This document shows positions 16,729 to 24,649 of a stretch of 37,807 nt of DNA, piece after piece. The stretch comes from Deltaproteobacteria bacterium (GTDB lineage: Bacteria; Desulfobacterota; DSM-4660; Desulfatiglandales; HGW-15). The notes under the pieces were generated by a model, which was not told the DNA's origin, did not search any database, and was given only the letters and a program-made list of their open reading frames with translations. The position numbers and the translations under genes were made by a program. Numbering within the stretch: position 1 is the first letter of the stretch; every line of letters starts with the position of its first letter. Location of the stretch: assembly GCA_016930835.1 (NCBI GenBank), contig JAFGGA010000223.1:1-37807 (forward strand), given 5' to 3'.

Positions 16729-17346
16729 ATGAGCCATCTCAAGAAAAGAAAAACACTACTCATTTCCCTAATGTTTTTTATTTTAATAAAGACCTTTGTT
16801 TTTTTGCCAACAAACGTCCATTCCTCCTCAAATATTGCCAGAGAACGAGTTCATGGTGATATCATTCGAGCTATTGACCTTCTCTATGAATGGGAATTTT
16901 ACCATGCTGAGGAAATATTTCGTAGGATCATCAAGGAAAATCCCGACGATCCCATTGGCTATTTTTATCTGTCCATGGTAACCTGGTCCCAACTCGCCTC
17001 GGGCTTCTGGTTCCCTGATGTGGTTGAAGAATATCTTGATCGCATCGAGCAAACCATTTCTATTGCAAAAAAAAAGATACAACTGAATGAGGCAGATAGT
17101 AATACCTATCTGTTTTTAGGAGGAGCTCTTGGATATAAAGGTCGCCTCCAATTGATGCAACATAAGTGGCTTTCTTCTTACTTTTTAGCCGTCGAAGCCA
17201 TAGAGGCATTGAATACTTGTTTGGAATTGGATCCAAATAATAAAGATGTCTTATTGGGTCTTGGGATTTATGATTATTATACCGATCAACTCTCAGGTAT
17301 CCTAAGAATCTTATCTTTTTTTTATTTCATCGTGGAGATAAAATAG
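16729..17346 (+). CDS. Secreted TPR-like protein, N-terminal part (frameshifted gene)
   Basis: The first 205 residues of a secreted helical-repeat protein. The signal peptide is about residues 1-32. TPR-like helices follow: FYHAEEIFRRIIKENPDDPIGYF and EALNTCLELDPNNKDVLLGLGIYDYYTDQLSG are typical TPR A/B pairs (each cited only by its NPDD or DPNNK turn). The frame closes at TAG 17344-17346, but the alternate frame from about 17322 continues the same protein without a gap in homology-like character. The break falls on a run of eight T (17316-17323). It heads the TRAP operon and probably partners the periplasmic TatT protein. No strong ribosome binding site is visible. Confidence 0.65.
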   Translation: MSHLKKRKTLLISLMFFILIKTFVFLPTNVHSSSNIARERVHGDIIRAIDLLYEWEFYHAEEIFRRIIKENPDDPIGYFYLSMVTWSQLASGFWFPDVVEEYLDRIEQTISIAKKKIQLNEADSNTYLFLGGALGYKGRLQLMQHKWLSSYFLAVEAIEALNTCLELDPNNKDVLLGLGIYDYYTDQLSGILRILSFFYFIVEIK

Positions 17347-17924
17347 AGGGTCTTAGAAAGTTACATACAGCCGCGGAAGAGTCCCCTTATTCTTCCGTGG
17401 AGGCAAAAAGTCACCTCATCCATATTTACCTTTTCATTGAATCGGATATAAAAAAGGCCCTACCGCTAGCAGCGGAATTAGCGGATAGATTTCAAAATAA
17501 TCCAAGATATCGATTTCTAGAGGGAGTGTGTGATATACGATTGAATCGAGAGATTGAATACAAAGATCTACTCAAGTATATTTTAAAAAAAACGGATACT
17601 GACAAAACATTTATGTCATCCATTTGGAAGGCCCGCGCCCTTCACCTTGAGGCGGCAACATTTCTTTTTAACGGTCGCTTTCACGATGCTAGGAGAAAAC
17701 TCAATGAGATTTTGTTGCTGGCCAACCCTTCATCGGATCCAACCATGGCTGTGTGGCCATTGTTAAAAATAGGTATGAGCTATGATATTGAGGGGGATAG
17801 AACGAAGGCTATGGATTGTTATCACCATATCATTCATTTAAAAAACGGGGCTGGAGCACAGTTTCTTGCTAAAAAATACCTTCAAAATCCCCCGGACAGC
17901 GATGATCCTTTTTTAGGCTATTGA
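17322..17924 (+). CDS. Secreted TPR-like protein, C-terminal part (after -1 frameshift)
   Basis: This continues the preceding gene in the -1 frame: from 17322 the frame reads LFHRGDKIEGLRKLHTAAEE, then TPR-like helices to the TGA at 17922-17924. An isolated start at GTG 17397 is possible but has no ribosome binding site, and the 17322-17396 stretch clearly codes in the same frame. One extra T in the T8 run would give a single protein of about 398 residues covering 16729-17924. Possible causes are a sequencing or assembly indel, a real mutation, or slippage on U UUU UUU. The next gene starts 1 nt after the stop. Confidence 0.6.
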   Translation, partial: LFHRGDKIEGLRKLHTAAEESPYSSVEAKSHLIHIYLFIESDIKKALPLAAELADRFQNNPRYRFLEGVCDIRLNREIEYKDLLKYILKKTDTDKTFMSSIWKARALHLEAATFLFNGRFHDARRKLNEILLLANPSSDPTMAVWPLLKIGMSYDIEGDRTKAMDCYHHIIHLKNGAGAQFLAKKYLQNPPDSDDPFLGY

Positions 17925-17925
17925 T

Positions 17926-18792
17926 ATGAAGAGAACCTTACTGACATGCCTGTTTCCGATTCTAGTGCTAACCCTATTGTCCCAAGGTTGCATGAAAATG
18001 GCGTTAAGACTGTCCCCTTCCCTTTTACCCAATCTAACGGCTTCACAGTTTGAAGACTGTGATCCTGAATTCGCAAAAAGTGCGATCCCAGCAAATCTAA
18101 AGCTCTTAGAAGGATTACTTAAAAACGATCCTCAGAACAGGCAGGTATTACTTACACTATGTAAGGGTTTTTGCGGTTACAGCCTGCTCTTTATCGAGGA
18201 TGAAAATCCCCTGCGAGCATCGTGTCTCTATCTTCGTGCGAAAGATTACGGGATAAGAGCTTTGGGCGAAAAGGGAGAGGCTTTAAAAACATTGAAGACA
18301 AATGAGGTCCAAGCGTGGTTGAAGGAGATCACAACAACTGAGATAGAGATACTTTTTTGGATTGCCGCGTCCTGGCATGCTTGGATCGGCTTAAATCTGG
18401 ACAATCCCCTAGCCATCGACCAAATGAGCATATCTCAAGCTTGTTTGGAAAAGGTATTGGAATTAAAACCCACTTATTTCCATGGATTACCTTATATATT
18501 ATTAGGCACCAATCTTGCCGCCCGTCCCTCATTATTAGGAGGTGATATTATACAGGCCAAAAAATTTTTTGAAATGGCCCTTGATTTGAATCATAGACAA
18601 TTTTTTTTAACTCAATATTATTACGCGAAATATTATACTGTCAGGACCCAGGATAAAACCATGTTCATCAACCTCTTGGATGAGATTTTTCACAATGATC
18701 CCAAGAATCTTCAAGATGTTTGCTTGATGAACAGCGTGATGCAGAATAAGGCCAAACGGTTGCTTGAAAGCGCTGATGAATTATTTTTCTAA
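17926..18792 (+). CDS. TatT-type TRAP transporter-associated lipoprotein
   Basis: A 288-residue helical-repeat protein of the TRAP-associated TatT family, known from Treponema pallidum, where a TPR-like lipoprotein forms a complex with the TRAP solute-binding protein. The N-terminus is a signal peptide with a lipobox-like LLSQGC (Cys22; the -3 residue is Ser, so imperfect). The body has the RLSPSLLPNL start, a GYSLLFIEDENPLRA block and a LGTNLAARPSLLGGD segment typical of the family. It sits between the broken TPR gene and dctP, starting 1 nt after the former. The likely role is a periplasmic adaptor that hands ligand to DctP. Confidence 0.82.
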   Translation: MKRTLLTCLFPILVLTLLSQGCMKMALRLSPSLLPNLTASQFEDCDPEFAKSAIPANLKLLEGLLKNDPQNRQVLLTLCKGFCGYSLLFIEDENPLRASCLYLRAKDYGIRALGEKGEALKTLKTNEVQAWLKEITTTEIEILFWIAASWHAWIGLNLDNPLAIDQMSISQACLEKVLELKPTYFHGLPYILLGTNLAARPSLLGGDIIQAKKFFEMALDLNHRQFFLTQYYYAKYYTVRTQDKTMFINLLDEIFHNDPKNLQDVCLMNSVMQNKAKRLLESADELFF

Positions 18793-18806
18793 AAAGGAGA
18801 TCTTTT

Positions 18807-19829
18807 TTGAGGAAGCTTATCTTGATAAAGTGTTTTCAGACGTTTTTTCTTCTTTTAGTCTTAGGGCCTTCAATAAGTTTAGCCGAAATGGAGTACCGGA
18901 TCAAATTCGCCACCGTTGCTCCCGATGGTTCTACTTGGATGAAACATATGAGGTCTCTTGATCAAACTCTTCGGGAAAAAAGCCAGGGGCAGCTCGGTTT
19001 TAGTCTTTATCCAGGAGGCATTGCCGGTGACGAACTCGATGTTTTAAGGAAAATACGAATCGGTCAACTTCATTGTGCGGCATTCTCAGGTGTGGGGATC
19101 GCCCAAATTCTCCCGATGGTTCGGGTTCTGGATCTTCCCTTTTTATTTCATACACAAGAGGAGATTACTCAGGTCCAAAATGAACTCCATGAATATTTTC
19201 TAAGACAATTTCGCGCGAAAGGCTTTGAATTCCTTTCATGGGCAGAGGTAGGGGATGTCCATCTGTTCTCAAAAAGCCCCATTGAAAAAATCAGCGATGT
19301 AGCCGGGCTTAAGATCTGGACCTGGTCCGGTGATCCCATCTCAAAAGAGACCCTCGTTGCCATGGGAACCAATCCCATACCGCTTTCTATCACGGACGTT
19401 ACCACCGCCCTGAACACAGGTATGATCGACACGGTATATGCCCCTCCTTTGGGGGCCTTAGCTCTTCAATGGCATCATCAGGTTAAGTATATGACATTGA
19501 TGCCGTTGGCGCACGCAACAGGGGCTATGTTGATTTCGAATAATTATTTCAATAAAATTCCTAGTGAATTGACCAATTTACTTAAGGTACAACTTAAAGT
19601 CACGATGGATGAATTGACCCATGATTTGATTAAGCAAACCAATGAAGCGATTCAAATAATCCAAGAAAACGGGATTAAAATCATTCCCATGCCGTCCCCG
19701 GAGGAGATGAAAGCCTTTCGAAAAGTCCATGATGAAGTTGTTCAGAAATTATCCGGCAACCAATATCCTCGAGAGCTTTTGGATAAGATATACCAAATTC
19801 TTAACCGTTCCGGCGGAATGACTCCATGA
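18807..19829 (+). CDS. dctP: TRAP transporter solute-binding protein (DctP family)
   Basis: A 340-residue periplasmic solute receptor. The signal peptide ends near residue 26 (SLA before EMEY). The DctP fold follows: IKFATVAPDGSTWM at the start, a VLRKIRIGQLHCAAFS strand, the FLFHTQEE segment, an SDVAGLKIW block and an LNTGMIDTVYAPPLG hinge region. It is paired with TatT, so it belongs to the TatP/TtaP type whose ligands may be hydrophobic. The ligand is unknown. The start is TTG 18807, supported by AAGGAG 7 nt upstream; no ATG is near. The stop overlaps the dctQ ATG (ATGA). Confidence 0.9.
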   Translation: MRKLILIKCFQTFFLLLVLGPSISLAEMEYRIKFATVAPDGSTWMKHMRSLDQTLREKSQGQLGFSLYPGGIAGDELDVLRKIRIGQLHCAAFSGVGIAQILPMVRVLDLPFLFHTQEEITQVQNELHEYFLRQFRAKGFEFLSWAEVGDVHLFSKSPIEKISDVAGLKIWTWSGDPISKETLVAMGTNPIPLSITDVTTALNTGMIDTVYAPPLGALALQWHHQVKYMTLMPLAHATGAMLISNNYFNKIPSELTNLLKVQLKVTMDELTHDLIKQTNEAIQIIQENGIKIIPMPSPEEMKAFRKVHDEVVQKLSGNQYPRELLDKIYQILNRSGGMTP

Positions 19830-20347
19830 ATATTTTGAAGATCATTGACACGATCATCTCAAAACTTGAGAGATGGCTAATCATAACCTTGCTAAGTGCG
19901 ATGGTAACACTGACATTTTTGCATGTCTCCTTAAGGGCGCTTTATAGATATGCCCATCTGCAATGGGCTAACGAATTTTTGGGTTTTATTGATTGGACAG
20001 AGATATTCGTTCGGTTAATGGTTTTGTGGATCACATTTTTAGGGGCATCCCTGCTGACACGTGACGGAAAGCATATTAAAATCGATCTCATGTCCACCTT
20101 ATTGCCAAAAAAATGGCAGCCTTTCCGCGAGGCGTTTTTATCCATTGGTTGCGTCTTGATATGTATATTTTTATTAAAGGCATCCGTGGCTTTTCTTATG
20201 ATTGAACGTTCTTTCGGGGGAGTATTATTTCTCGGGCTTCCGTCATGGTTCGGCCAAATGATCATTCCCGTCGGTTTTTCGCTTATCCTTTTTCGTTTTA
20301 TCCTACGGATAATATATCAATCCATTGATCTTCTCCGAGGCAAATAA
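19826..20347 (+). CDS. dctQ: TRAP transporter small permease (DctQ family)
   Basis: A 173-residue inner-membrane protein with four predicted membrane helices (about 17-37, 57-77, 95-117, 137-157). The RDGKHIKIDL motif after helix 2 is the DctQ hallmark. It forms the membrane complex with DctM. It starts at an ATGA overlap with dctP and is followed 2 nt later by dctM, a tightly coupled operon. Confidence 0.9.
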   Translation: MNILKIIDTIISKLERWLIITLLSAMVTLTFLHVSLRALYRYAHLQWANEFLGFIDWTEIFVRLMVLWITFLGASLLTRDGKHIKIDLMSTLLPKKWQPFREAFLSIGCVLICIFLLKASVAFLMIERSFGGVLFLGLPSWFGQMIIPVGFSLILFRFILRIIYQSIDLLRGK

Positions 20348-20349
20348 CC

Positions 20350-21627
20350 GTGGTTCTCCCGGCTTTTATCATGCTACTCCTGCTTATTATTTTCGGTCTA
20401 CCCATTTTTGCCGGAATCATGGCGATTTCCATGTTAGGACTCTACTCCACGCAAGTTCCTTTGTCAGCTATTCCCATTGAAATATCTCGCCTGGCCAATT
20501 CTCCAATTCTTTTGGCTATTCCGCTTTTTACCTTTGCAGGATATCTGCTTAGCGAGGGAGATACATCAAAACGCCTGGTCCGATTTTCGATAAGTCTTTT
20601 TGGATGGCTTCCAGGGGGTCTTGGGGTGGTCGCGCTTGTTTCGTGTGCCTTTTTTACGGCTATCACAGGTGCCACCGGGATCACCATCATTGCATTAGGA
20701 GGCCTATTGCTCCCGGCGCTTATCTCGGAGAAATACAAAGAAAATTTTTCCCTTGGGCTCATAACCACGTCTGGGAGTCTTGGACTTCATTTTCCACCGA
20801 GTTTGCCCATTATCCTTTATGGTTTTGTTTCGGGTGTCCATATTGAAAAACTTTTTATAGCGGGGTTGCTTCCCGGTTTACTCATGCTGGGCATCTTGTG
20901 TATTTTTTCCGTTCTGATGGGTAAACATTGGAGACTAGAGCGACCTGTCTTTAAAAAGGCCGAATTCATCTCAGCGACCCGACAAGCGGCATGGGAACTC
21001 CTCATACCCATTTTGATTCTGATAGGGATCTTTACAGGTTTTTGCACGGCCGCAGAAGCTGCGGCTTTAACGGTCGTATACGTTGTTCTCATGAAGACAC
21101 TCGTATTCAAAGAGCTCAACATCATTCATGATATGCCGCGAATCATGGTGGAAAGCATGAAAATGGTTGGCGGTATTATGATCATATTGGGTGCTGCATT
21201 GGGTTTTACCAATTATTTGGTTGACGCTTTTATACCCATGAAAATCCTCCAAGCAATGGAGGGGGTCGTACACACCAAAATCGGTTTTCTGCTAATACTT
21301 AATCTATTTTTGATATTAGTTGGCTGCATGATGGACATCTTTAGTGCCATCCTTATTGTGGTCCCACTCATCATACCTTTAGCTGATCGTTTTGGGATTG
21401 ATCCTCTCCATTTAGGTGTTATTTTTTTGGCCAATCTAGGAATTGGCTATAACACACCCCCTATTGGATTAAATCTTTTTATCGCCGGTTCACGGTTTAA
21501 CCGCCCCATTGTACTACTCTATAAGGCCACCTTGCCCTTTTTGTTACTATTGCTTTTCACTCTCTTACTGATCACCTACTGGCCCGATTTGAGTCTATTT
21601 TTGCCGAACCTTTTTGACAATAATTAA
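20350..21627 (+). CDS. dctM: TRAP transporter large permease (DctM family)
   Basis: A 425-residue multi-span membrane subunit, which forms the ion-coupled substrate channel of the TRAP transporter. Visible DctM features are the PLFTFAGYLLSEGDTSKRL segment, the glycine-rich SCAFFTAITGATGIT block, GLHFPPSLPIILYG and the C-terminal GIGYNTPPIGLNLF motif. The start is GTG 20350. TRAP transporters are usually driven by Na+, which would fit the Na+-type rotor encoded further on. It ends the operon; an intergenic repeat follows. Confidence 0.92.
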   Translation: MVLPAFIMLLLLIIFGLPIFAGIMAISMLGLYSTQVPLSAIPIEISRLANSPILLAIPLFTFAGYLLSEGDTSKRLVRFSISLFGWLPGGLGVVALVSCAFFTAITGATGITIIALGGLLLPALISEKYKENFSLGLITTSGSLGLHFPPSLPIILYGFVSGVHIEKLFIAGLLPGLLMLGILCIFSVLMGKHWRLERPVFKKAEFISATRQAAWELLIPILILIGIFTGFCTAAEAAALTVVYVVLMKTLVFKELNIIHDMPRIMVESMKMVGGIMIILGAALGFTNYLVDAFIPMKILQAMEGVVHTKIGFLLILNLFLILVGCMMDIFSAILIVVPLIIPLADRFGIDPLHLGVIFLANLGIGYNTPPIGLNLFIAGSRFNRPIVLLYKATLPFLLLLLFTLLLITYWPDLSLFLPNLFDNN

Positions 21628-21678
21628 AGGCAGCTATAATAGCAAAGATGGTTTGATAATATATGTGGTGTAATATAT

Positions 21679-21749
21679 TTTACGGTTTACGATAAAAACA
21701 TGGATTAGGTGCATCCTAAACCTTTTCCCCTTAAACCGTTGACCGTAAA
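21679..21749. repeat. Intergenic structured inverted repeat
   Basis: The outer arms TTTACGGTTTACG (21679-21691) and CGTTGACCGTAAA (21737-21749) pair over 13 positions with two non-Watson-Crick positions. Between them is a small hairpin TTAGG/CCTAA (21705-21719). The arms are variants of a GTTTACGG/CCGTAAAC motif, which looks like a dispersed intergenic repeat or an RNA element rather than a simple terminator. Confidence 0.4.
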
Positions 21750-21853
21750 TCTTATTCCTTTTTTCAAATGATTATTTGGATATTGCATTCCAATTATTTA
21801 TCCTTATTATAGAATGGTTGAAGATATAAAATTTATGGTCTAGGAGAAAGAAA

Positions 21854-22069
21854 ATGCCCATTTATGAATTCAAATGCAATCAATGCGGAAAGAATTTTGA
21901 AAAACTGGTTTTTCCATCTGATGATGAGGGGACCTTTACATGCCCCAGTTGTGGAAGAAAAGATGTCTCCAGGTTATTATCTGCATTTGCCCGCAGTTCA
22001 TCCAATTCACTCAGCGGTTTGGCAAATTCTGTGTCATCAAGTTGTTCTCCCTCAGGCGGATTCTCTTGA
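21854..22069 (+). CDS. FmdB-family zinc ribbon protein
   Basis: A 71-residue protein starting MPIYEFKCNQCG, the standard FmdB/CxxC_CXXC_SSSS family opening. It has four zinc ligands (Cys8, Cys11, Cys30, Cys33), followed by a Ser-rich tail (residues 49-68) that is also typical. It was named after a putative regulator of formamidase/amide genes; the true function is unknown. AGGAG lies about 8 nt ahead of ATG 21854. Overlapping ORFs in the next frame are shadows. Confidence 0.88.
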   Translation: MPIYEFKCNQCGKNFEKLVFPSDDEGTFTCPSCGRKDVSRLLSAFARSSSNSLSGLANSVSSSCSPSGGFS

Positions 22070-22132
22070 GCATCTTAAACTTAGGCAACCGTGTGTTGTA
22101 GGATGAAAAATGAAAGGTAGGGAAAATAAGAC

Positions 22133-22219
22133 ATGAGTATTGTATGGTTTCTTTTGATAATAGCGATTTGGGTATTACTACAGGCTGTAATCCTCCCTAA
22201 ATTGGGGGTTTCAACCTGA
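22133..22219 (+). CDS. 28-residue single-span membrane peptide (candidate)
   Basis: A short ORF, MSIVWFLLIIAIWVLLQAVI then LPKLGVST and stop. It is one hydrophobic helix followed by a polar, proline/glycine tail, which is the pattern of a small membrane protein. TAGGGA lies about 9 nt upstream of ATG 22133. It follows the FmdB gene by 63 nt on the same strand. I have a sense of similar peptides ending LPKLGV in related bacteria but cannot verify it. The function is unknown. Confidence 0.5.
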   Translation: MSIVWFLLIIAIWVLLQAVILPKLGVST

Positions 22220-22326
22220 ATTCGCCAGAGTTGCCAGGTCGGCGATACCAAAAAAAATGACACAGAGAGCCAGCTTAAATGAGGTCTTCCGTGCCATTAT
22301 TGTAGAAATAGCCATTATTAAATGAT

Positions 22327-22932
22327 CTACATAAATCGCGCTTTTGATGTTGTAAGCTTGGATGTGAACCGATCGATGATCTTTTCATTGTCCTCTTGAG
22401 TAATATTATTCCGGAGTTTTTCAACAGCAATGGAGATAGCCTCATTCAACATTTCCATGCTGAATCTCTTTTTCGCCGATTCCAATCTGTATTCGGATTG
22501 CTTTTTGGCATCCTCGATCATCTGATCAGCAGTTTGTTTGGCGCTTTCAACAATCTTGTCTTTTTCGATTCTTCCAAGTTCGATGATATCGTCTTTGATC
22601 TGTTGGAGACTTTGATCAATATCCTTTAGTTTATCTGCTTCAGCGTCCATCAAAACCCGTGCGCTTTTCACCTTTTCCTCAACTGAACTGAGCGTTTCGC
22701 TGATCTTATTTTGTTCGCTGTGTAAAAAATCCATTAAAGGGTTTTTGGCAAATTTAATAAATAGAAATACCAATATACCAAAATTGACCCAAAGCATGAT
22801 ATTATTCCAAAGCTTTCGTCCTTCGCTGATTTGCTCAACCGCAAAAGCGTCACTATAGGATAAAAATATCGATGCGGCCATCATTAGGATCATAATGAAT
22901 ATCATGCGCAGATGTCTATTTATAGGATTCAA
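22327..22932 (-). CDS. atpF: F-type ATPase subunit b
   Basis: A 201-residue peripheral-stalk subunit b. It has an N-terminal hydrophobic stretch that looks like a signal peptide (to about residue 31, SDAFA), then a membrane helix in LWVNFGILVFLFIKFAKNPL, then a long charged coiled coil reaching towards F1. The start is TTG 22932, overlapping the b' stop (TTGA) with AGGAGG 8 nt upstream, which decides the start; the first ATG is nine codons later. It is the last gene of this Fo operon. The delta, alpha, gamma, beta and epsilon genes do not follow. Confidence 0.88.
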   Translation of the reverse strand: MNPINRHLRMIFIMILMMAASIFLSYSDAFAVEQISEGRKLWNNIMLWVNFGILVFLFIKFAKNPLMDFLHSEQNKISETLSSVEEKVKSARVLMDAEADKLKDIDQSLQQIKDDIIELGRIEKDKIVESAKQTADQMIEDAKKQSEYRLESAKKRFSMEMLNEAISIAVEKLRNNITQEDNEKIIDRFTSKLTTSKARFM

Positions 22933-23360
22933 TGGGCAATCCTCCTGCTGATTACCTTTTCCGTTATCTCGTCCGCCAGTGAGACGGCTTCTGATTGGAG
23001 AAATTGTTTCGCCTTTTCCAATTGCTCATCTATCTCTTTATTGATCTCATCACGAATGGTGGAAACCTTATTCCTTGCTTCATCGAAGATCTGTTCAGCC
23101 ACCGCGAGGGCCTCTCTTTTGATCCGGGCGCTCTCGTGTCCGGCTTCCCGTCTTGCATCTTTTTCGATCGCAATACATTTGTTCATCAGTTCTCGGGCTT
23201 CTTCCTCCATATTCATGGCCTGTTTTTTCGCATCTTCAATATATTTACGGCGCTCATACGTTGTCCGAATAATCGGGCGGAACATGAGACGATTCAAGAT
23301 AAAGACCAGGATTAAAATATGGATGATTTGAAGAATCAGGGTTGCGTTAATACTGATCAT
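22929..23360 (-). CDS. atpF': F-type ATPase subunit b' (b-type)
   Basis: A 143-residue second b-type stalk subunit. One membrane helix (residues 7-24) precedes RLMFRPI, then a long alpha-helical coiled coil rich in Glu, Lys and Arg. Two different b-type proteins side by side imply a heterodimeric stalk, as in photosynthetic bacteria and many Desulfobacterota. It overlaps the atpF start by 4 nt and lies 21 nt behind atpE. Confidence 0.87.
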   Translation of the reverse strand: MISINATLILQIIHILILVFILNRLMFRPIIRTTYERRKYIEDAKKQAMNMEEEARELMNKCIAIEKDARREAGHESARIKREALAVAEQIFDEARNKVSTIRDEINKEIDEQLEKAKQFLQSEAVSLADEITEKVISRRIAH

Positions 23361-23381
23361 GATGGAATACCTGTTGTGTGA

Positions 23382-23642
<261 letters not shown>

Positions 23643-23672
23643 CTATAATTATAAATATTTTATCAACATGTT

Positions 23673-24647
23673 TTATACGACAAACACAAGTACCAAACTA
23701 ATAACCATCGCATAAATAGCCGTGGATTGTGAAACGGCCTGCCCCACGAGCATTGTTCTCATGAGTTCACCCGCGGCCTCAATGTTTCGAGAAACCCATT
23801 TCACCGCACCTTGGGCGGTCATGCCATTTCCAATACCAGGGCCGATACCTCCAAAACCCATACAAATTCCTGCCCCTAAAAGGGCCATGGCAGCGCTTAA
23901 GGTAGACGACTCGGGAAAAGTCTTGAACATCAGGATAAAACTCACCAATAATCCAAATATCGATGGAGTTTGGGAAACCGCCTGGCCGACCAACATGGTT
24001 GTCGTCACACGACCCAAGGTCTCAGGATTTCTTGCAATACTCTCACAGCTTGCACCTGCTGTCATTCCGCCCCCCATTCCGGATCCGATCGCAGCTACAC
24101 CAGTGCTGATTCCTGCACCCAGCAATGCCGCCCAAGTGGGTGCTAGAGGAAGATCCCCAATATTCTTAAAGATAAGCATTAGGGATACGACCATGGAAAA
24201 AATCGCCGGTGTCTGACACACGGCAGACCCAATAAGCATATTGGTCATAAGCCGGTTTGACACGGAAGGTTGTCGAGATAGGCCGAGACAAGCTTCGCCT
24301 CCTGGGTAACCGGATCCAATCCCGGAACCGATGGCGCCAAATCCCATACAGATTCCGGCCCCAAACAATGCGGCCGCAGTCAGAAGATTCGTACTTGAGG
24401 CATCCATAAAGATCAAAACAATCGCGATAACCAGGGCAAAGATCCCGGCGGATTCGGCCACGGCCTGTCCCACCAGCATATTTTTCATAATGTCGCCTGA
24501 TCTTTCAGGTTTATGAGATATACTCAGGTTCGCCATGCCCGCTGTATAGCCCTCACCCACGGCTGCTCCTATCGCCCCTAATCCAATACATATGCCGGCT
24601 CCTCCAAAGGAAGCCAGTTTTATAATGGTTGCCACATCCGTAAACAT
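23673..24647 (-). CDS. Four-hairpin fused c subunit of F-type ATPase, one ion site in four
   Basis: A 324-residue protein made of four consecutive c-subunit hairpins (about 1-88, 89-168, 169-250, 251-324), eight membrane helices. Each repeat has the GAGI(C/S) helix-1 and ML(V/I)GxAV helix-2 signatures. Hairpin 1 keeps the site: Glu32, Glu65, Ser66, with Phe70 for Tyr. In hairpins 2, 3 and 4 the essential carboxylate is glutamine (Gln145, Gln226, Gln307) and the helix-1 ligand is Ser112, Gly193 or Asn274; I checked the three Gln codons. Only hairpin 4 keeps a Tyr (312). The repeats have diverged, so this is not an assembly duplication. It lies 2 nt behind atpB and 42 nt before atpE. Functionally it recalls V-type rotor subunits with fewer sites than hairpins. 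Confidence 0.92.
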   Translation of the reverse strand: MFTDVATIIKLASFGGAGICIGLGAIGAAVGEGYTAGMANLSISHKPERSGDIMKNMLVGQAVAESAGIFALVIAIVLIFMDASSTNLLTAAALFGAGICMGFGAIGSGIGSGYPGGEACLGLSRQPSVSNRLMTNMLIGSAVCQTPAIFSMVVSLMLIFKNIGDLPLAPTWAALLGAGISTGVAAIGSGMGGGMTAGASCESIARNPETLGRVTTTMLVGQAVSQTPSIFGLLVSFILMFKTFPESSTLSAAMALLGAGICMGFGGIGPGIGNGMTAQGAVKWVSRNIEAAGELMRTMLVGQAVSQSTAIYAMVISLVLVFVV

Positions 24648-24649
24648 AT

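Noticed and set aside
22912-23331. Plus-strand ORFs of 106-139 codons across atpF'
   Set aside because: They are antisense shadows of the clearly coding b' gene, with Ser- and Phe-rich composition and no start signal.
23722-24216. 164-codon plus-strand ORF opposite the fused c gene
   Set aside because: It is a shadow of the repetitive Gly/Ala-rich c hairpins and gives a Pro-rich, repeat-like translation.
23673-24647. The fourfold c repeat as an assembly artefact of a duplicated atpE
   Set aside because: The four hairpins differ from each other and from atpE at many positions, including the ion site and linkers, and the frame stays open throughout.
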